From Bacillota bacterium (GTDB taxonomy: Bacteria > Bacillota > Clostridia > Oscillospirales > Ruminococcaceae): a stretch of 24,841 nucleotides of DNA. A model generated the notes under the pieces. It ran no database searches. It saw only the letters and a list, made by a program, of their open reading frames with translations, and was not told where the DNA came from. Position 1 is the stretch's first letter; every line of letters begins with the position of its first letter. This document shows, piece by piece, positions 13,270 to 22,037 of this stretch. The DNA is taken from NCBI GenBank assembly GCA_023429685.1, contig JAEZDF010000149.1, positions 1 through 24,841 on the forward strand. The letters run 5' to 3'. The translations under genes were made by a program, and so were the position numbers.

Positions 13270-16200
13270 CTATGTATTTTTCAGTCCCAGCTTGTCCTCA
13301 AGCTCGGTGACCTTGAGCTGCAACAGCTTGCTGATGCCCTCTTCCTGCATCGTAACGCCGTACAGCACGTCCGCCTCCTCCATGGTGCCGCGGCGGTGGG
13401 TGATGGCGATAAACTGTGTTTTGTCGCACAGACGGTGCAGGTACTGGGCGTACTTGGTCACGTTTACGTCGTCAAGCGCCGCCTCAATCTCATCGAGCAG
13501 ACAGAACGGGGCGGGGCGCACCTTGAGGATGGCAAAGTAGATTGCAATGGCGACAAACGCCTGCTCGCCGCCCGAAAGCGCTGACAGGTTCTTAATGATT
13601 TTGCCCGGTGGCTCGACGTAGATCTCTATGCCGCTCTCAAGCACGTCCCCCTCGTCGGATAGCTTAAGCTGTGCACTTCCGCCGCCAAACAGCTCCACAA
13701 ACACCTCGCCGAAGTTGCGGTTAATCTCCACAAAGCTTTCGGTGAATATCTCACGCATCTTCGCGGTCAGCTCACTAATCATCCGCAGCAGCTCGTCGCG
13801 AGATTTGGTCACGTCCTCAATCTGCTCTTTTAAGAACAGGTAGCGTTCGGACACCTCTTTGTATTCGTCGATAGCACCCACGTTCACCGAACCGAGTGCC
13901 TTGATTTTATTCTTGATCTCGTTTAAGGTGCGCTGCGCGGCTGGTATGCTTGGTATCTCCTGCGCGATCGCCGCCGCCTCGGTTTTGGTCAACTCGTACT
14001 CATCCCATAGCTTTGTTATCACCGAGTCGTACTCGCTTTGTGCCGATAGCTTACGCTCCTCGAGCCGCGCCATCTCCTTGCTAATCTCCTCGCGGCGGGA
14101 CAGGATGCCGCGCTCGGCACTGCGACGCTCGTTCGCCTCTTTTTCGAGCTGCATGCGCTGTGCGGCTAGCGCCGCAATCTCCTGCTCAACAGCGGCGGAG
14201 CCAGCGGCGAGCGTCTCCTTGGAACAAAGTATCTCCTGTGTATTTTCGTTTATTCCCGCAATCTCTGCCTCGAGTGCCGCTATCTCGGCAAGCAGCGACT
14301 GGCTTTTGCCGCTCTCGCTGTCTCTACGCTGCGAAAGCTCCTGCGCCGATTGTGCAAGACCCTCCGCCTCTTTGGTAAGCGACAACACGCTCATCTTCAG
14401 CTCGGATATCTCGTCCGTCAGCGCGTGGCGCTTTTCGCGCAGCTCGTCCCTTTTTTGGGCGGTCTGCCCCATCTGTTCCTCAAGCTCTGTCATCTGCGCT
14501 GTACTTTCGGCAAACGTGCTGCGCGCGGTCTCAAGCTCGGTTGTAAGCTCCCGTTCACGCTCGCTTGCATGGGCAAGCTCGTTTGTCGCCTCGGTTATCG
14601 CGCGGGTAAGCTCTGTAATATTGCGCTCGCAGAGCGTGCGTTGTAGCTGCGCATTCTGGCGATCCTCCTGCATGGTTTCCAGTGCACTTTTGGCGGCAAG
14701 GTAGTCCGCCTCGATGCCCGCTATCTCGGTTTTTAGCGCGTTGTACGCGGCGTTTGCCTCGGCAAGCTTTGCCTCAAAGACCGCTGCCTGTTCCCGCAGG
14801 CGGGCAATATCGCCGCGCCGGCTGAGAAGCCCCGCGCTCTTTACAGCCGAGCCGCCCGTAAGCGAGCCGCCCGCATTAACCACCTGTCCGTCCAGCGTAA
14901 CCACGCGAAAGCGATAGGCGTTTGCCTTTGCCATGCTCACCGCGTTATCCAGGGTGTCGCACACGGCGATTCTGCCAAGCAGCGACTGTACGATGCCGTC
15001 ATACTGCGCATCAAACGACACCAGCGCACTCGCAACACCGATGTAGCCCGCCTGACCCTTTAAGGGACGTTCGTCGAGCGACGAGCCCTTGATGGTGGAT
15101 ACAGGCAGGAAGGTTGCGCGTCCCGCGTTCTCGTTTTTGAGCTGCGCAATGGCGCGTTTTGCTGCCGTCTCATCTTCCACGACGATGTTTTGCAGCGAGA
15201 ATGACAGCGCCGTTTCTATGGCGGTTGTATACTGCTGCGGCACCTCAATGAGACTGGACACAGGACCCAGTATGCCACGCAGCGTACCGTGGCTTGCCAT
15301 GCGCATCACCGTTTTTACGCTTTGGGCAAAGCCCTCCATGCTGCGCTCCAGATCCTCCAGAAGGCGGGCGTTCTGGTGCTTTTCTTTGATGCGCAGGTCA
15401 AGGGCAGACACCTCTTTTGCACTCTGCTCAAGCCTCTCCTTGCGCTTTTCGAGCTTAAAGGCATAGCCTTTTACGGTGTTTGTTTCCGCTTCTATCTTTT
15501 CATCGAGCTCCGCCGCAAACACCGCGGCCTCTGCACGTTCTTTTTCGCTCTGTTCGCAGTCGTGCTGCTTTATCTGTAGCTGCTCGCTTAGGCGGGTACG
15601 CCGCTGCGAAAGCTCCTCAAGTGCCGAAAGGGCGGAGAGCTCCCCCACCTTGCTCTGGGAAATCGCAGTTCCAAGCTGCGTCATGCTGCGGTTTACCGCC
15701 TCTAAGCTTTCGCTGTGGCGCGCGCTGTCGCTTAAAAATTCCTCGAGGGTGCGTTCCCTCTCTGCGCACTGGGCTTTAAGCTGTTCTATCTGGGCGCATT
15801 TTTCGGCGTGCAACGCCATGCGCTCGTCTATCTGCTGCGCGATGTCGCTGACGGCAATGCTGTTTGCCTCAATCTCGCGGCGCACGCGCTCAATGCCTTC
15901 GGTTTTATGGTGCACGTCGTTGCGCAACACCGCAATCTGTGCCTCGAGCCTTGTCAGCTCCTCGTCCAGACCGCTGCGCTGGGTGCGCTTTTGCTCCATC
16001 TGCACCGCACACTGCTGCGACCGCGCAAATATCGAGTTGATATCCGCCTCCATGGCGGCAAGCTCCTCGTCCACCTCGTCGCACGCGGTTTTGCACACCA
16101 TTACGCGGTTTTCCTGCTCGCGCAGGGCTTCACGCGCCTTTTCAAGCGAACGGATGTACAGCGAAACCTCGAGCTGCTTCTTTTCCTCAGACAGCACCAA

Positions 16201-16845
16201 AAAAGCCTGTGCCTTTTCCGACTGGACGCGCAGGGGCTCTACCCTGTCCTCCAGCTCGGTCAGGATATCGAGTAGGCGCACCAGATTCTCCTGCGTCTGG
16301 TCGAGCTTGCGCTCCGCCTCGTTCTTGCGGTAGCGGTATTTTGAGATGCCCGACGCCTCCTCAAAAATCTCGCGTCGCTCGCCGCTTTTTGCGCCGACAA
16401 TCTCGGCAATACGCCCCTGCCCGATAATCGAGTAGCCGTCTCTGCCAAGGCCGGTATCCATAAACAGCTCGTAGATGTCGCGCAGGCGAACGGAATTGCC
16501 GTTAATGCGGTACTCGCTCTCGCCCGACCGATACAGCTTGCGGGTGATGGTGACCTCGTCGGTATCCACGGGTAGGGAACGGGCGGCGTTGTCGACCGTC
16601 AGCGTCACCTGCGCAAAGCCGACTGGGCCGCGCCGCTTGGTGCCGCCGAAGATGATGTCCTCCATGCGGTTGCCACGCAGCGTTTTGGTGGACTGCTCGC
16701 CCATAACCCAGCGCACCGCGTCGCTGATGTTGCTTTTGCCGCTTCCGTTTGGCCCCACTACGGCGGTAATGCCGCCCCCGAACGCAAGGCGCGTTTTATC
16801 GGGGAACGATTTAAAGCCTTGTATTTCAAGGAATTTGAGTAACAA
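13270..16845 (-). CDS. smc: Chromosome condensation protein SMC
   Basis: The 1191-residue protein has full SMC architecture. The N-terminal ATPase half has Walker A GPNGSGKSN at about 31-39. A long coiled coil surrounds a hinge near the middle (GILGPVSSLIEVPQQYTTAI onward). The C-terminal half has the ABC signature LSALSGGEQ at about 1087-1095 and Walker B FCLLDEIEA at about 1114-1122. SMC with ScpA and ScpB compacts and segregates chromosomes. The start is set to TTG at 16845, because AAAGGA (16855-16860) is 9 bases upstream and the protein then begins MLLKFLEIQGFKSF, the usual SMC start. An ATG at 16866 would add seven atypical residues. No frameshift is visible. It lies between the radical SAM gene and ftsY. 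Confidence 0.98.
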   Translation of the reverse strand: MLLKFLEIQGFKSFPDKTRLAFGGGITAVVGPNGSGKSNISDAVRWVMGEQSTKTLRGNRMEDIIFGGTKRRGPVGFAQVTLTVDNAARSLPVDTDEVTITRKLYRSGESEYRINGNSVRLRDIYELFMDTGLGRDGYSIIGQGRIAEIVGAKSGERREIFEEASGISKYRYRKNEAERKLDQTQENLVRLLDILTELEDRVEPLRVQSEKAQAFLVLSEEKKQLEVSLYIRSLEKAREALREQENRVMVCKTACDEVDEELAAMEADINSIFARSQQCAVQMEQKRTQRSGLDEELTRLEAQIAVLRNDVHHKTEGIERVRREIEANSIAVSDIAQQIDERMALHAEKCAQIEQLKAQCAERERTLEEFLSDSARHSESLEAVNRSMTQLGTAISQSKVGELSALSALEELSQRRTRLSEQLQIKQHDCEQSEKERAEAAVFAAELDEKIEAETNTVKGYAFKLEKRKERLEQSAKEVSALDLRIKEKHQNARLLEDLERSMEGFAQSVKTVMRMASHGTLRGILGPVSSLIEVPQQYTTAIETALSFSLQNIVVEDETAAKRAIAQLKNENAGRATFLPVSTIKGSSLDERPLKGQAGYIGVASALVSFDAQYDGIVQSLLGRIAVCDTLDNAVSMAKANAYRFRVVTLDGQVVNAGGSLTGGSAVKSAGLLSRRGDIARLREQAAVFEAKLAEANAAYNALKTEIAGIEADYLAAKSALETMQEDRQNAQLQRTLCERNITELTRAITEATNELAHASERERELTTELETARSTFAESTAQMTELEEQMGQTAQKRDELREKRHALTDEISELKMSVLSLTKEAEGLAQSAQELSQRRDSESGKSQSLLAEIAALEAEIAGINENTQEILCSKETLAAGSAAVEQEIAALAAQRMQLEKEANERRSAERGILSRREEISKEMARLEERKLSAQSEYDSVITKLWDEYELTKTEAAAIAQEIPSIPAAQRTLNEIKNKIKALGSVNVGAIDEYKEVSERYLFLKEQIEDVTKSRDELLRMISELTAKMREIFTESFVEINRNFGEVFVELFGGGSAQLKLSDEGDVLESGIEIYVEPPGKIIKNLSALSGGEQAFVAIAIYFAILKVRPAPFCLLDEIEAALDDVNVTKYAQYLHRLCDKTQFIAITHRRGTMEEADVLYGVTMQEEGISKLLQLKVTELEDKLGLKNT

Positions 16846-16870
16846 TGCCACACATCCTTTATGCAAGTGG

Positions 16871-17890
16871 TTATGGGGTCGTCACCGCCCCGCACGCCGT
16901 AATAAGCGCGGTAAGGGGAAGCGACGCGTCGGTAGCTACAGTTAAATTATAGTGCATACCAGAAAGGATTTCCACATTTATTTTACGCTGCCCCAATAGC
17001 TTAGAAAGGTTTTTGGGGTGAATTTTTACCGAAATATCCCCCGGAGGGATGTGTTGCTCCTTAATCTGTGCCTTGATGCGGTCTAGCAGGATGCGCGACT
17101 GGCATAGTTCACGAAACGCCGGGTGAAAGGGTCCTGCCACCATACCGCTTTGCAGCTCGTCCGTCGCGTGCAATCCGACGCGGATGACCTTGACCCCACA
17201 CTCTTCGAACAAAACAAGACACTGCGCGCACTGCTCCACCGCTTCGTCAAGGGAAAGCGGGCGGTAACGCCCCTCGCGGTATAGCCGCTCAAGCGCTGTG
17301 CCCTCCATCACAATGGTGGGATAGATGCGCACCGTGTCCGGTCGAATCTCACAAAATTTATGCGCGGTGGCAAGGGTCTTTTCTAAAGAGTCGCCGTACA
17401 GACCCGTCATCATCTGCAACCCCAACGAAAACCCATGTTTGCGTATCATCTCGCAAGCCCGCAGAACGTCACCTGATGTATGCCCGCGCTCGTTAAGGCG
17501 CAGCACCTCGTCGTCCATACTCTGCGCACCCAGTTCTATGGCGGTAACGCCGTACCGCTTCAGCAGCAAAAGCACCTCGTCATTAACCGCGTCGGGGCGG
17601 GTGGAACAGCGGATGCCCATAAAGCCCATCTGCGTTACACAGGCGTACGCCTCGGTTAACAGCGCGAGCATATACGCGCGGTCAATTGCGGTAAAGCTGC
17701 CGCCAAAAAAGGCGATCTCCGTGTCATTCACCCGCTCGCCAAGGCTTTGCCGTGCTGTAACACACGCGTTTCTTACATCCTCGGGTGTCAACAGCGCATC
17801 GCTGCCCGAGATGGCGCACTGGTCGCAGAACACGCAGCGGTGGGGGCAGCCCACGTGGGGCACAAACAGCGCGACGTTTGCGTGGCTCAT
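16871..17890 (-). CDS. Elp3-like radical SAM protein
   Basis: The 339-residue protein has the radical SAM cluster motif as Cys15, Cys19 and Cys22 (GCPHRCVFCDQ), followed by FFGGSFTAID and the IELGAQSMDDEVLRLNERGH segment typical of Elp3/YhcC-like enzymes. It lacks a GNAT acetyltransferase domain, so it is not a full Elp3. Substrate is unknown; tRNA or rRNA modification is a reasonable guess from family and context only. Its ATG overlaps the rnc stop by 4 bases (ATGA), indicating translational coupling. The smc start follows 25 bases later. The placement between rnc and smc recurs in Clostridia. Confidence 0.9.
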   Translation of the reverse strand: MSHANVALFVPHVGCPHRCVFCDQCAISGSDALLTPEDVRNACVTARQSLGERVNDTEIAFFGGSFTAIDRAYMLALLTEAYACVTQMGFMGIRCSTRPDAVNDEVLLLLKRYGVTAIELGAQSMDDEVLRLNERGHTSGDVLRACEMIRKHGFSLGLQMMTGLYGDSLEKTLATAHKFCEIRPDTVRIYPTIVMEGTALERLYREGRYRPLSLDEAVEQCAQCLVLFEECGVKVIRVGLHATDELQSGMVAGPFHPAFRELCQSRILLDRIKAQIKEQHIPPGDISVKIHPKNLSKLLGQRKINVEILSGMHYNLTVATDASLPLTALITACGAVTTP

Positions 17891-18561
17891 CGCCCCATTA
17901 AGGCAAGCGCCTCTTTGGCCGCATGCTGCTCCGCATCCTTTTTACTGCGCCCCGTGCCCCTGCCGATGACGTTGCTGTTCAGGCGCACCTCTACGGTAAA
18001 ACGTTTATCATGGTCGGGACCGCTTTCTTCCACCATACAGTAGCTGACGGTCTCCTCCTTGTTTTGCTGGATAATCTCCTGCAGGGCGGTTTTATAATCC
18101 TTAAAAGGGGAGGCGTGCTTACTCTCAAGCTGCTTTTTGATAAAGCGTAGCACAAAATCCCGCGCGCTTTCGATGCCGCCGTCCAGATAGATGGCGGCAA
18201 TCACCGCCTCAAACGCGTCGGACAGAATGGACGGACGCTCCCTGCCACCCGATGCATCCTCGCCCCTACCAAACCGCATGTACTTGCCCAGCTCGATGCT
18301 GCGGGCAAACTCACACAGGGTGCGCTCGCACACAAGCGAAGCGCGCAGCTTGGTAAGCTCCCCTTCGGGCAGGTGTTTATAGTGCAAAAACAGGTAGTCG
18401 CTTACTACAATGGACAGCACCGAGTCCCCTAAAAACTCCAGCCGTTCGTTGTACGGCGTGCCCTTCTTTACCTCGTTGGCATAGGAAGAATGGGTGAGCG
18501 CTGTTTTCAGCAGCTCATCCTCCGTAAAACGGTACCCGATTACATCCATCAATTCCTTCAT
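17887..18561 (-). CDS. rnc: Ribonuclease III
   Basis: The 224-residue enzyme cleaves double-stranded RNA in rRNA processing and mRNA decay. The catalytic domain has the signature NERLEFLGDSVL (38-49; Glu42, Asp46) and SDAFEAVIAAIYLDGG with Asp115 and Glu118. A double-stranded-RNA-binding domain spans about 152-222, ending KKDAEQHAAKEAL. Both domains are complete. AAAGG lies 13 bases upstream of the ATG at 18561. The usual partner acpP is absent between plsX and rnc. The leader of about 110 bases contains three hairpins (18582-18640), notable because E. coli RNase III controls its own mRNA by cutting a leader stem. Confidence 0.97.
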   Translation of the reverse strand: MKELMDVIGYRFTEDELLKTALTHSSYANEVKKGTPYNERLEFLGDSVLSIVVSDYLFLHYKHLPEGELTKLRASLVCERTLCEFARSIELGKYMRFGRGEDASGGRERPSILSDAFEAVIAAIYLDGGIESARDFVLRFIKKQLESKHASPFKDYKTALQEIIQQNKEETVSYCMVEESGPDHDKRFTVEVRLNSNVIGRGTGRSKKDAEQHAAKEALALMGR

Positions 18562-18581
18562 CCACGCTCACATGCCTTTCC

Positions 18582-18640
18582 GGTCTATAGCGGACACACC
18601 GCCGTTGCAAGACCTGATATCGGGCTTGCGACGCAGCCCG
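18582..18640 (-). promoter_or_regulatory. Structured leader of rnc
   Basis: Two hairpin groups lie in the 110-base plsX-rnc gap. One is CGGGCT/AGCCCG at 18621-18640 with an 8-base loop. The other is a nested stem: GGTCT (18582-18586) with AGACC (18610-18614) around GCGG/CCGC (18590-18602). A smaller TACGT/ACGTA hairpin lies upstream of these, near 18648-18660. None is followed by a U tract, so termination is unlikely. Any role in control of rnc is inferred. Confidence 0.4.
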
Positions 18641-18671
18641 CCTAAATTACGTTCACGTACAGATAGTGGTA

Positions 18672-19709
18672 TTACTCCGCGCTATCCGTGCTCTGCTCGC
18701 CCTGTGCGGCAAGGCTTTGCTTGAGTGACGCTAGGGCGGACTCAATCTCGCCGATAACGTTCTGCTCGCCAAACAGCTTTGCCTGACGGATGGCGTTCTT
18801 AAACGCCTTCGCGTCCGAGCTGCCGTGCGCCTTGATGACGGGGCGGGCTATACCCATTAAGGGTGCGCCGCCGTACTCGGTGTAGTCCATCGACTTGCGG
18901 AAATCGGCGATGCCGCCTTTGAGCAGGAGTGCGGCAATCTTGGTCACGCCGTTTTTGAGCAGCATGCCTTTGAGCGTGCCCGAAAACCCCTTGGCAAGCC
19001 CTTCGGTCAGCTTTAGGATTACGTTGCCAGTGAAGCCGTCGGTCACCGCTACGTCGCAGCCGCCAAGCGGAATCTCGCGCGCCTCGACGTTGCCGATGCA
19101 GTTGACGGGGGCATGGGCGAACAGGCGGTTTGCCTCAATCTCAAGCTCGGTGCCCTTGCTCGCCTCGGTGCCCACATTTACGACACCCACGCGCGGGGAT
19201 GGCACACCCATAATCTTGTTCATATACACCGAGCCCATGATGCCAAACTGCACGAGCATTTCGGGGCGGCAGTCAAGGTTTGCGCCCGAATCCATCAGCA
19301 TATAGGGTGTTTTGGTTGTGGGCAGCATGGGGGCGAGCGCCGCGCGCTTAATGCCCTTAATGCGCCCCGCAATGGTAGAAGCACCGACCACAAGCGCGCC
19401 GGTATTGCCCGCACTGACAAACGCGTCGCCTTTTCCCTCTCGCAGCAGCTTAAGCCCCACCGCCATCGAACAATCCGCCTTCGCCTTGATGACGTCGGTG
19501 GGCTCGTCCTCCATGGTGATAACCTGCGACGCATGAGCAAACGCTATGCCGTCAAGCGGGATATCGTGTTCCCTTGCGCAGTCAGTGAGCTTTTGCTCGT
19601 CGCCTGTAACAATCAGCGACACACCGTACTCTTTAACCGCCTGCGCGCAGCCCTTTAGTACCTCTGCCGGCGCGTTGTCTCCGCCAAAGCCGTCTACGAT
19701 AATCTTCAT
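18672..19709 (-). CDS. plsX: Phosphate acyltransferase PlsX
   Basis: The 345-residue protein begins MKIIVDGFGGDNAPAEVLKG and makes acyl-phosphate from acyl-ACP for PlsY in phospholipid synthesis. Conserved parts include SAGNTGALVVGAS, MLMDSGANLDCRPEMLVQFG, GVVNVGTEASKG, VTDGFTGNVILKLTEG, and EYGGAPLMGIARPVIKAHGSS. The start at 19709 has AAGGAGAG directly upstream. An ATG at 19799 would lie inside the previous gene. The start overlaps the stop of the hydrolase gene by 4 bases (ATGA), so the two are probably translationally coupled. In B. subtilis plsX is followed by fabD, fabG and acpA before rnc; here rnc follows directly. Confidence 0.97.
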   Translation of the reverse strand: MKIIVDGFGGDNAPAEVLKGCAQAVKEYGVSLIVTGDEQKLTDCAREHDIPLDGIAFAHASQVITMEDEPTDVIKAKADCSMAVGLKLLREGKGDAFVSAGNTGALVVGASTIAGRIKGIKRAALAPMLPTTKTPYMLMDSGANLDCRPEMLVQFGIMGSVYMNKIMGVPSPRVGVVNVGTEASKGTELEIEANRLFAHAPVNCIGNVEAREIPLGGCDVAVTDGFTGNVILKLTEGLAKGFSGTLKGMLLKNGVTKIAALLLKGGIADFRKSMDYTEYGGAPLMGIARPVIKAHGSSDAKAFKNAIRQAKLFGEQNVIGEIESALASLKQSLAAQGEQSTDSAE

Positions 19710-20650
19710 GTTGCGCTCTCCTTTGCTCTTTGTTTGTGGTAACAAGGTCCCGCTACTGTTTGATAATATATTCGACCCAGCGCATTGTTGCGCTCCCATG
19801 CCTTTATATAAACCTCCGGCAGGTCGGCAATCCAGTATTTATCCTCATGAATGGTGACGCGCCTGTTCTTTCCTGGGCTGATGTTGTGCAACACAAACCC
19901 TTCACCCTCGGTAAAACTGCGCCTTGCAACAGCATTGCCGTCTGCATCGCAGATTTGTGCGGCTCCGACCATCTGCCGGCACTGCACGTGGCTTGCGTCG
20001 GGAAAACGATACGAAACAGTTTTAGAGCAATGGGCGGCATGGATAAGCGGTACACCGATTAGTTGCGCAAATGCGCAGGGGGTGTCTCTCGCCAGCGTCT
20101 GGTTATAGTTTCGGAGCTGGTCGCTATCCGGGGGCGCATCCTCCGGCAAATCCCACCAGCAGGAGCCCGCCACGACAAGATCCACGTTATTGACAAGTCG
20201 CCGCGCCGTATCGTAACGAAGCATCTCCCAACACAGCGCAACGCCGATATCTCCAAGCGGCGTGTGAAGGATGTTGTTCTCGTCACCACTTATATAATAA
20301 CAGTTTTCAAACTGCGTGGGAATGTCCTTGTTATGAAAAAACGCTTGTCCGTCAGGAAAAACCATGGCAAAGCGGTTTGTTACATCACTACCGCAAAAAG
20401 ACAGAAACGACCCGCATACGACCACATTCAACTCTTGCGACCATTCTGTCATCGCGGTTAAGGTGTGCTCGTCCCAACGCGCAACGGAAAGCATCTTGGG
20501 ATTATAACCCATACAGGAGTTAAAGAACTCAGGCAGTACAATCAGCTTGGCGCCCTGTTTTGCAGCTGCGGTTACAAGGCGTTTTGCTGCAAGAAGGTTG
20601 TGCTCCACTTCCCCTAACGCGGTATCCATAAGCAATGCAGCCACCAACAT
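19706..20650 (-). CDS. Carbon-nitrogen hydrolase (nitrilase superfamily)
   Basis: The 314-residue protein has the complete Glu-Lys-Cys triad of the superfamily: Glu41 in LIVLPEFFNS, Lys108 in FFHNKDIPTQFENCYY, and Cys140 in GVALCWEMLRYDTARRL. The segment after the nucleophile, DLVVAGSCWWDLPED, belongs to a subgroup I know only as uncharacterised carbon-nitrogen hydrolases. No glutamine-dependent synthetase domain is attached. It should hydrolyse an amide, nitrile or carbamoyl group, but the substrate is unknown. AAGGAAGG precedes the ATG at 20650. It lies 32 bases after trmFO and overlaps plsX by ATGA, an unusual place for such a gene; in B. subtilis codV and the hslVU genes follow trmFO. It could use an ester- or amide-linked metabolite tied to lipid synthesis, but nothing proves this. 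Confidence 0.88.
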   Translation of the reverse strand: MLVAALLMDTALGEVEHNLLAAKRLVTAAAKQGAKLIVLPEFFNSCMGYNPKMLSVARWDEHTLTAMTEWSQELNVVVCGSFLSFCGSDVTNRFAMVFPDGQAFFHNKDIPTQFENCYYISGDENNILHTPLGDIGVALCWEMLRYDTARRLVNNVDLVVAGSCWWDLPEDAPPDSDQLRNYNQTLARDTPCAFAQLIGVPLIHAAHCSKTVSYRFPDASHVQCRQMVGAAQICDADGNAVARRSFTEGEGFVLHNISPGKNRRVTIHEDKYWIADLPEVYIKAWERNNALGRIYYQTVAGPCYHKQRAKESAT

Positions 20651-20682
20651 AATAAGCCTTCCTTCATACCGCCAATCAGAAA

Positions 20683-21990
20683 TTACAGCGCCGACACAAA
20701 ACCAGCCATTGCATCAAGGGCACGGGTCGCTAGCGCCTCGTACCGTTGCGGCTTGCCGCGCACCGGCTCGGGAAGCGGCGGCAACAGACCCATGTTGCAG
20801 CCCATCGGCTGAAACTCCGTCAACCCGGGGTCGCTGATATAACGCAGCAGTGCTCCCAGCATGGTGTCGGCGGGGGGTGCTGCGAGCGGCTTTTCTGCCG
20901 TCATGCGTGCCGCTGTCAGACCTGCCCAGATGCCCGACGCAGCCGACTCGATATACCCCTCTACCCCCGTCATCTGCCCTGCAAACAGGACGCGCGGGTC
21001 GGATTTTAACCGGCAATGGACGTCCAAGAGGCGGGGGCTGTCCAAAAACGTGTTGCGGTGCATCACGCCGTAGCGCGCAAACTCGGCGTTCTCAAGCCCT
21101 GGTATCATCGAAAAAACGCGCTTTTGCTCCCCAAACTTCAGGTTGGTTTGAAAACCAACCAGGTTATACAGCGAGCCGGTCGCGTTTTCCTTTCTCAGCT
21201 GCACCACCGCCCACGGGCGATGCCCTGTTTTGGGGTCGCGCAGACCCACAGGGCGCATCGGACCGTACCGCACGGTGTCCTTGCCGCGCCGCGCCATCAC
21301 CTCGATGGGCATACAGCCCTCGTAAACGCGAAAGAACTCCTTCTCAAACTCGTGCAGTTCGGTACTTTGGGCGTCACAGAGTGCCTGCCAGAAGCGCTCA
21401 TAGCCCTCTTTGTCAAACGGGCAGTTGATGTAATCTGCCTCGCCGCGGTCATACCGCGCGGCGAAAAAGACCTTGTCTTTATCAATCGAATCGGCGGTGA
21501 CAATCGGTGCCGCCGCGTCGTAAAAGCTGAGCGTTTCGTGCCCGCACTTTTCTTTAATGTCCGCTGCCAGCGCGTCGGAGGTCAAAGGACCCGTCGCCAC
21601 TATCACCATCCCCTCGTCGGGGATTTTTACAATCTCCTCGTGCAGCACCTCGATGCGCGGGTGGGCGTTAATGCGCTGTGTGATAAATGCGGAAAAGCGC
21701 TCGCGGTCAACCGCAAGCGCACCGCCCGCCTCCACGCGACAGGCATCCGCCGCTTCCATCGCCAGGGAGGAAAACAGGCGCATCTCTTGTTTTAACAGCC
21801 CTGCCGCAGACGCGGTACGCTGTGCCTTGAGTGAGTTTGAGCACACCAGCTCGGCAAAGGTATCGAGCTTGTGCGCGGGGGAACGCTTGTGCGGCTTCAT
21901 CTCGTAAAGGCGGACAAAAAGCCCCTCGTTTGCTAACCGGTATGCGGCCTCGCACCCTGCGAGCCCTGCGCCGATTACGGTTACTGTCAT
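20683..21990 (-). CDS. trmFO: Folate-dependent tRNA (uracil-54-C5) methyltransferase TrmFO
   Basis: The 435-residue flavoprotein has the normal TrmFO length. It methylates U54 in the tRNA T-loop using methylene-tetrahydrofolate and FADH2. The FAD-binding motif is VIGAGLAGCEAAYRLA. Cys50 (ELVCSNSLKAQ) and Cys226 (YEGCMPIEVMARRG) match the two functionally important cysteines of B. subtilis TrmFO. GQMTGVEGYIESAASG and FQPMGCNMGLLPPLPE are family signatures near the C-terminus. GGGAAGGGGAAAAGG precedes the ATG at 21990. The order dprA-topA-trmFO is conserved in Bacillota. Confidence 0.98.
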   Translation of the reverse strand: MTVTVIGAGLAGCEAAYRLANEGLFVRLYEMKPHKRSPAHKLDTFAELVCSNSLKAQRTASAAGLLKQEMRLFSSLAMEAADACRVEAGGALAVDRERFSAFITQRINAHPRIEVLHEEIVKIPDEGMVIVATGPLTSDALAADIKEKCGHETLSFYDAAAPIVTADSIDKDKVFFAARYDRGEADYINCPFDKEGYERFWQALCDAQSTELHEFEKEFFRVYEGCMPIEVMARRGKDTVRYGPMRPVGLRDPKTGHRPWAVVQLRKENATGSLYNLVGFQTNLKFGEQKRVFSMIPGLENAEFARYGVMHRNTFLDSPRLLDVHCRLKSDPRVLFAGQMTGVEGYIESAASGIWAGLTAARMTAEKPLAAPPADTMLGALLRYISDPGLTEFQPMGCNMGLLPPLPEPVRGKPQRYEALATRALDAMAGFVSAL

Positions 21991-22037
21991 GCGGCCTTTT
22001 CCCCTTCCCTTTTATCTGTTCGCACCGTGGTGCGGCG

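Noticed and set aside
13859..14704. Long serine-rich plus-strand frames opposite smc
   Set aside because: They are antisense to the coiled-coil codons of a clearly complete SMC and have low-complexity composition.
22022..22036. Terminator between topA and trmFO
   Set aside because: CGCACC/GGTGCG forms a small hairpin but is followed by A-rich sequence leading to the trmFO Shine-Dalgarno, so read-through is expected.
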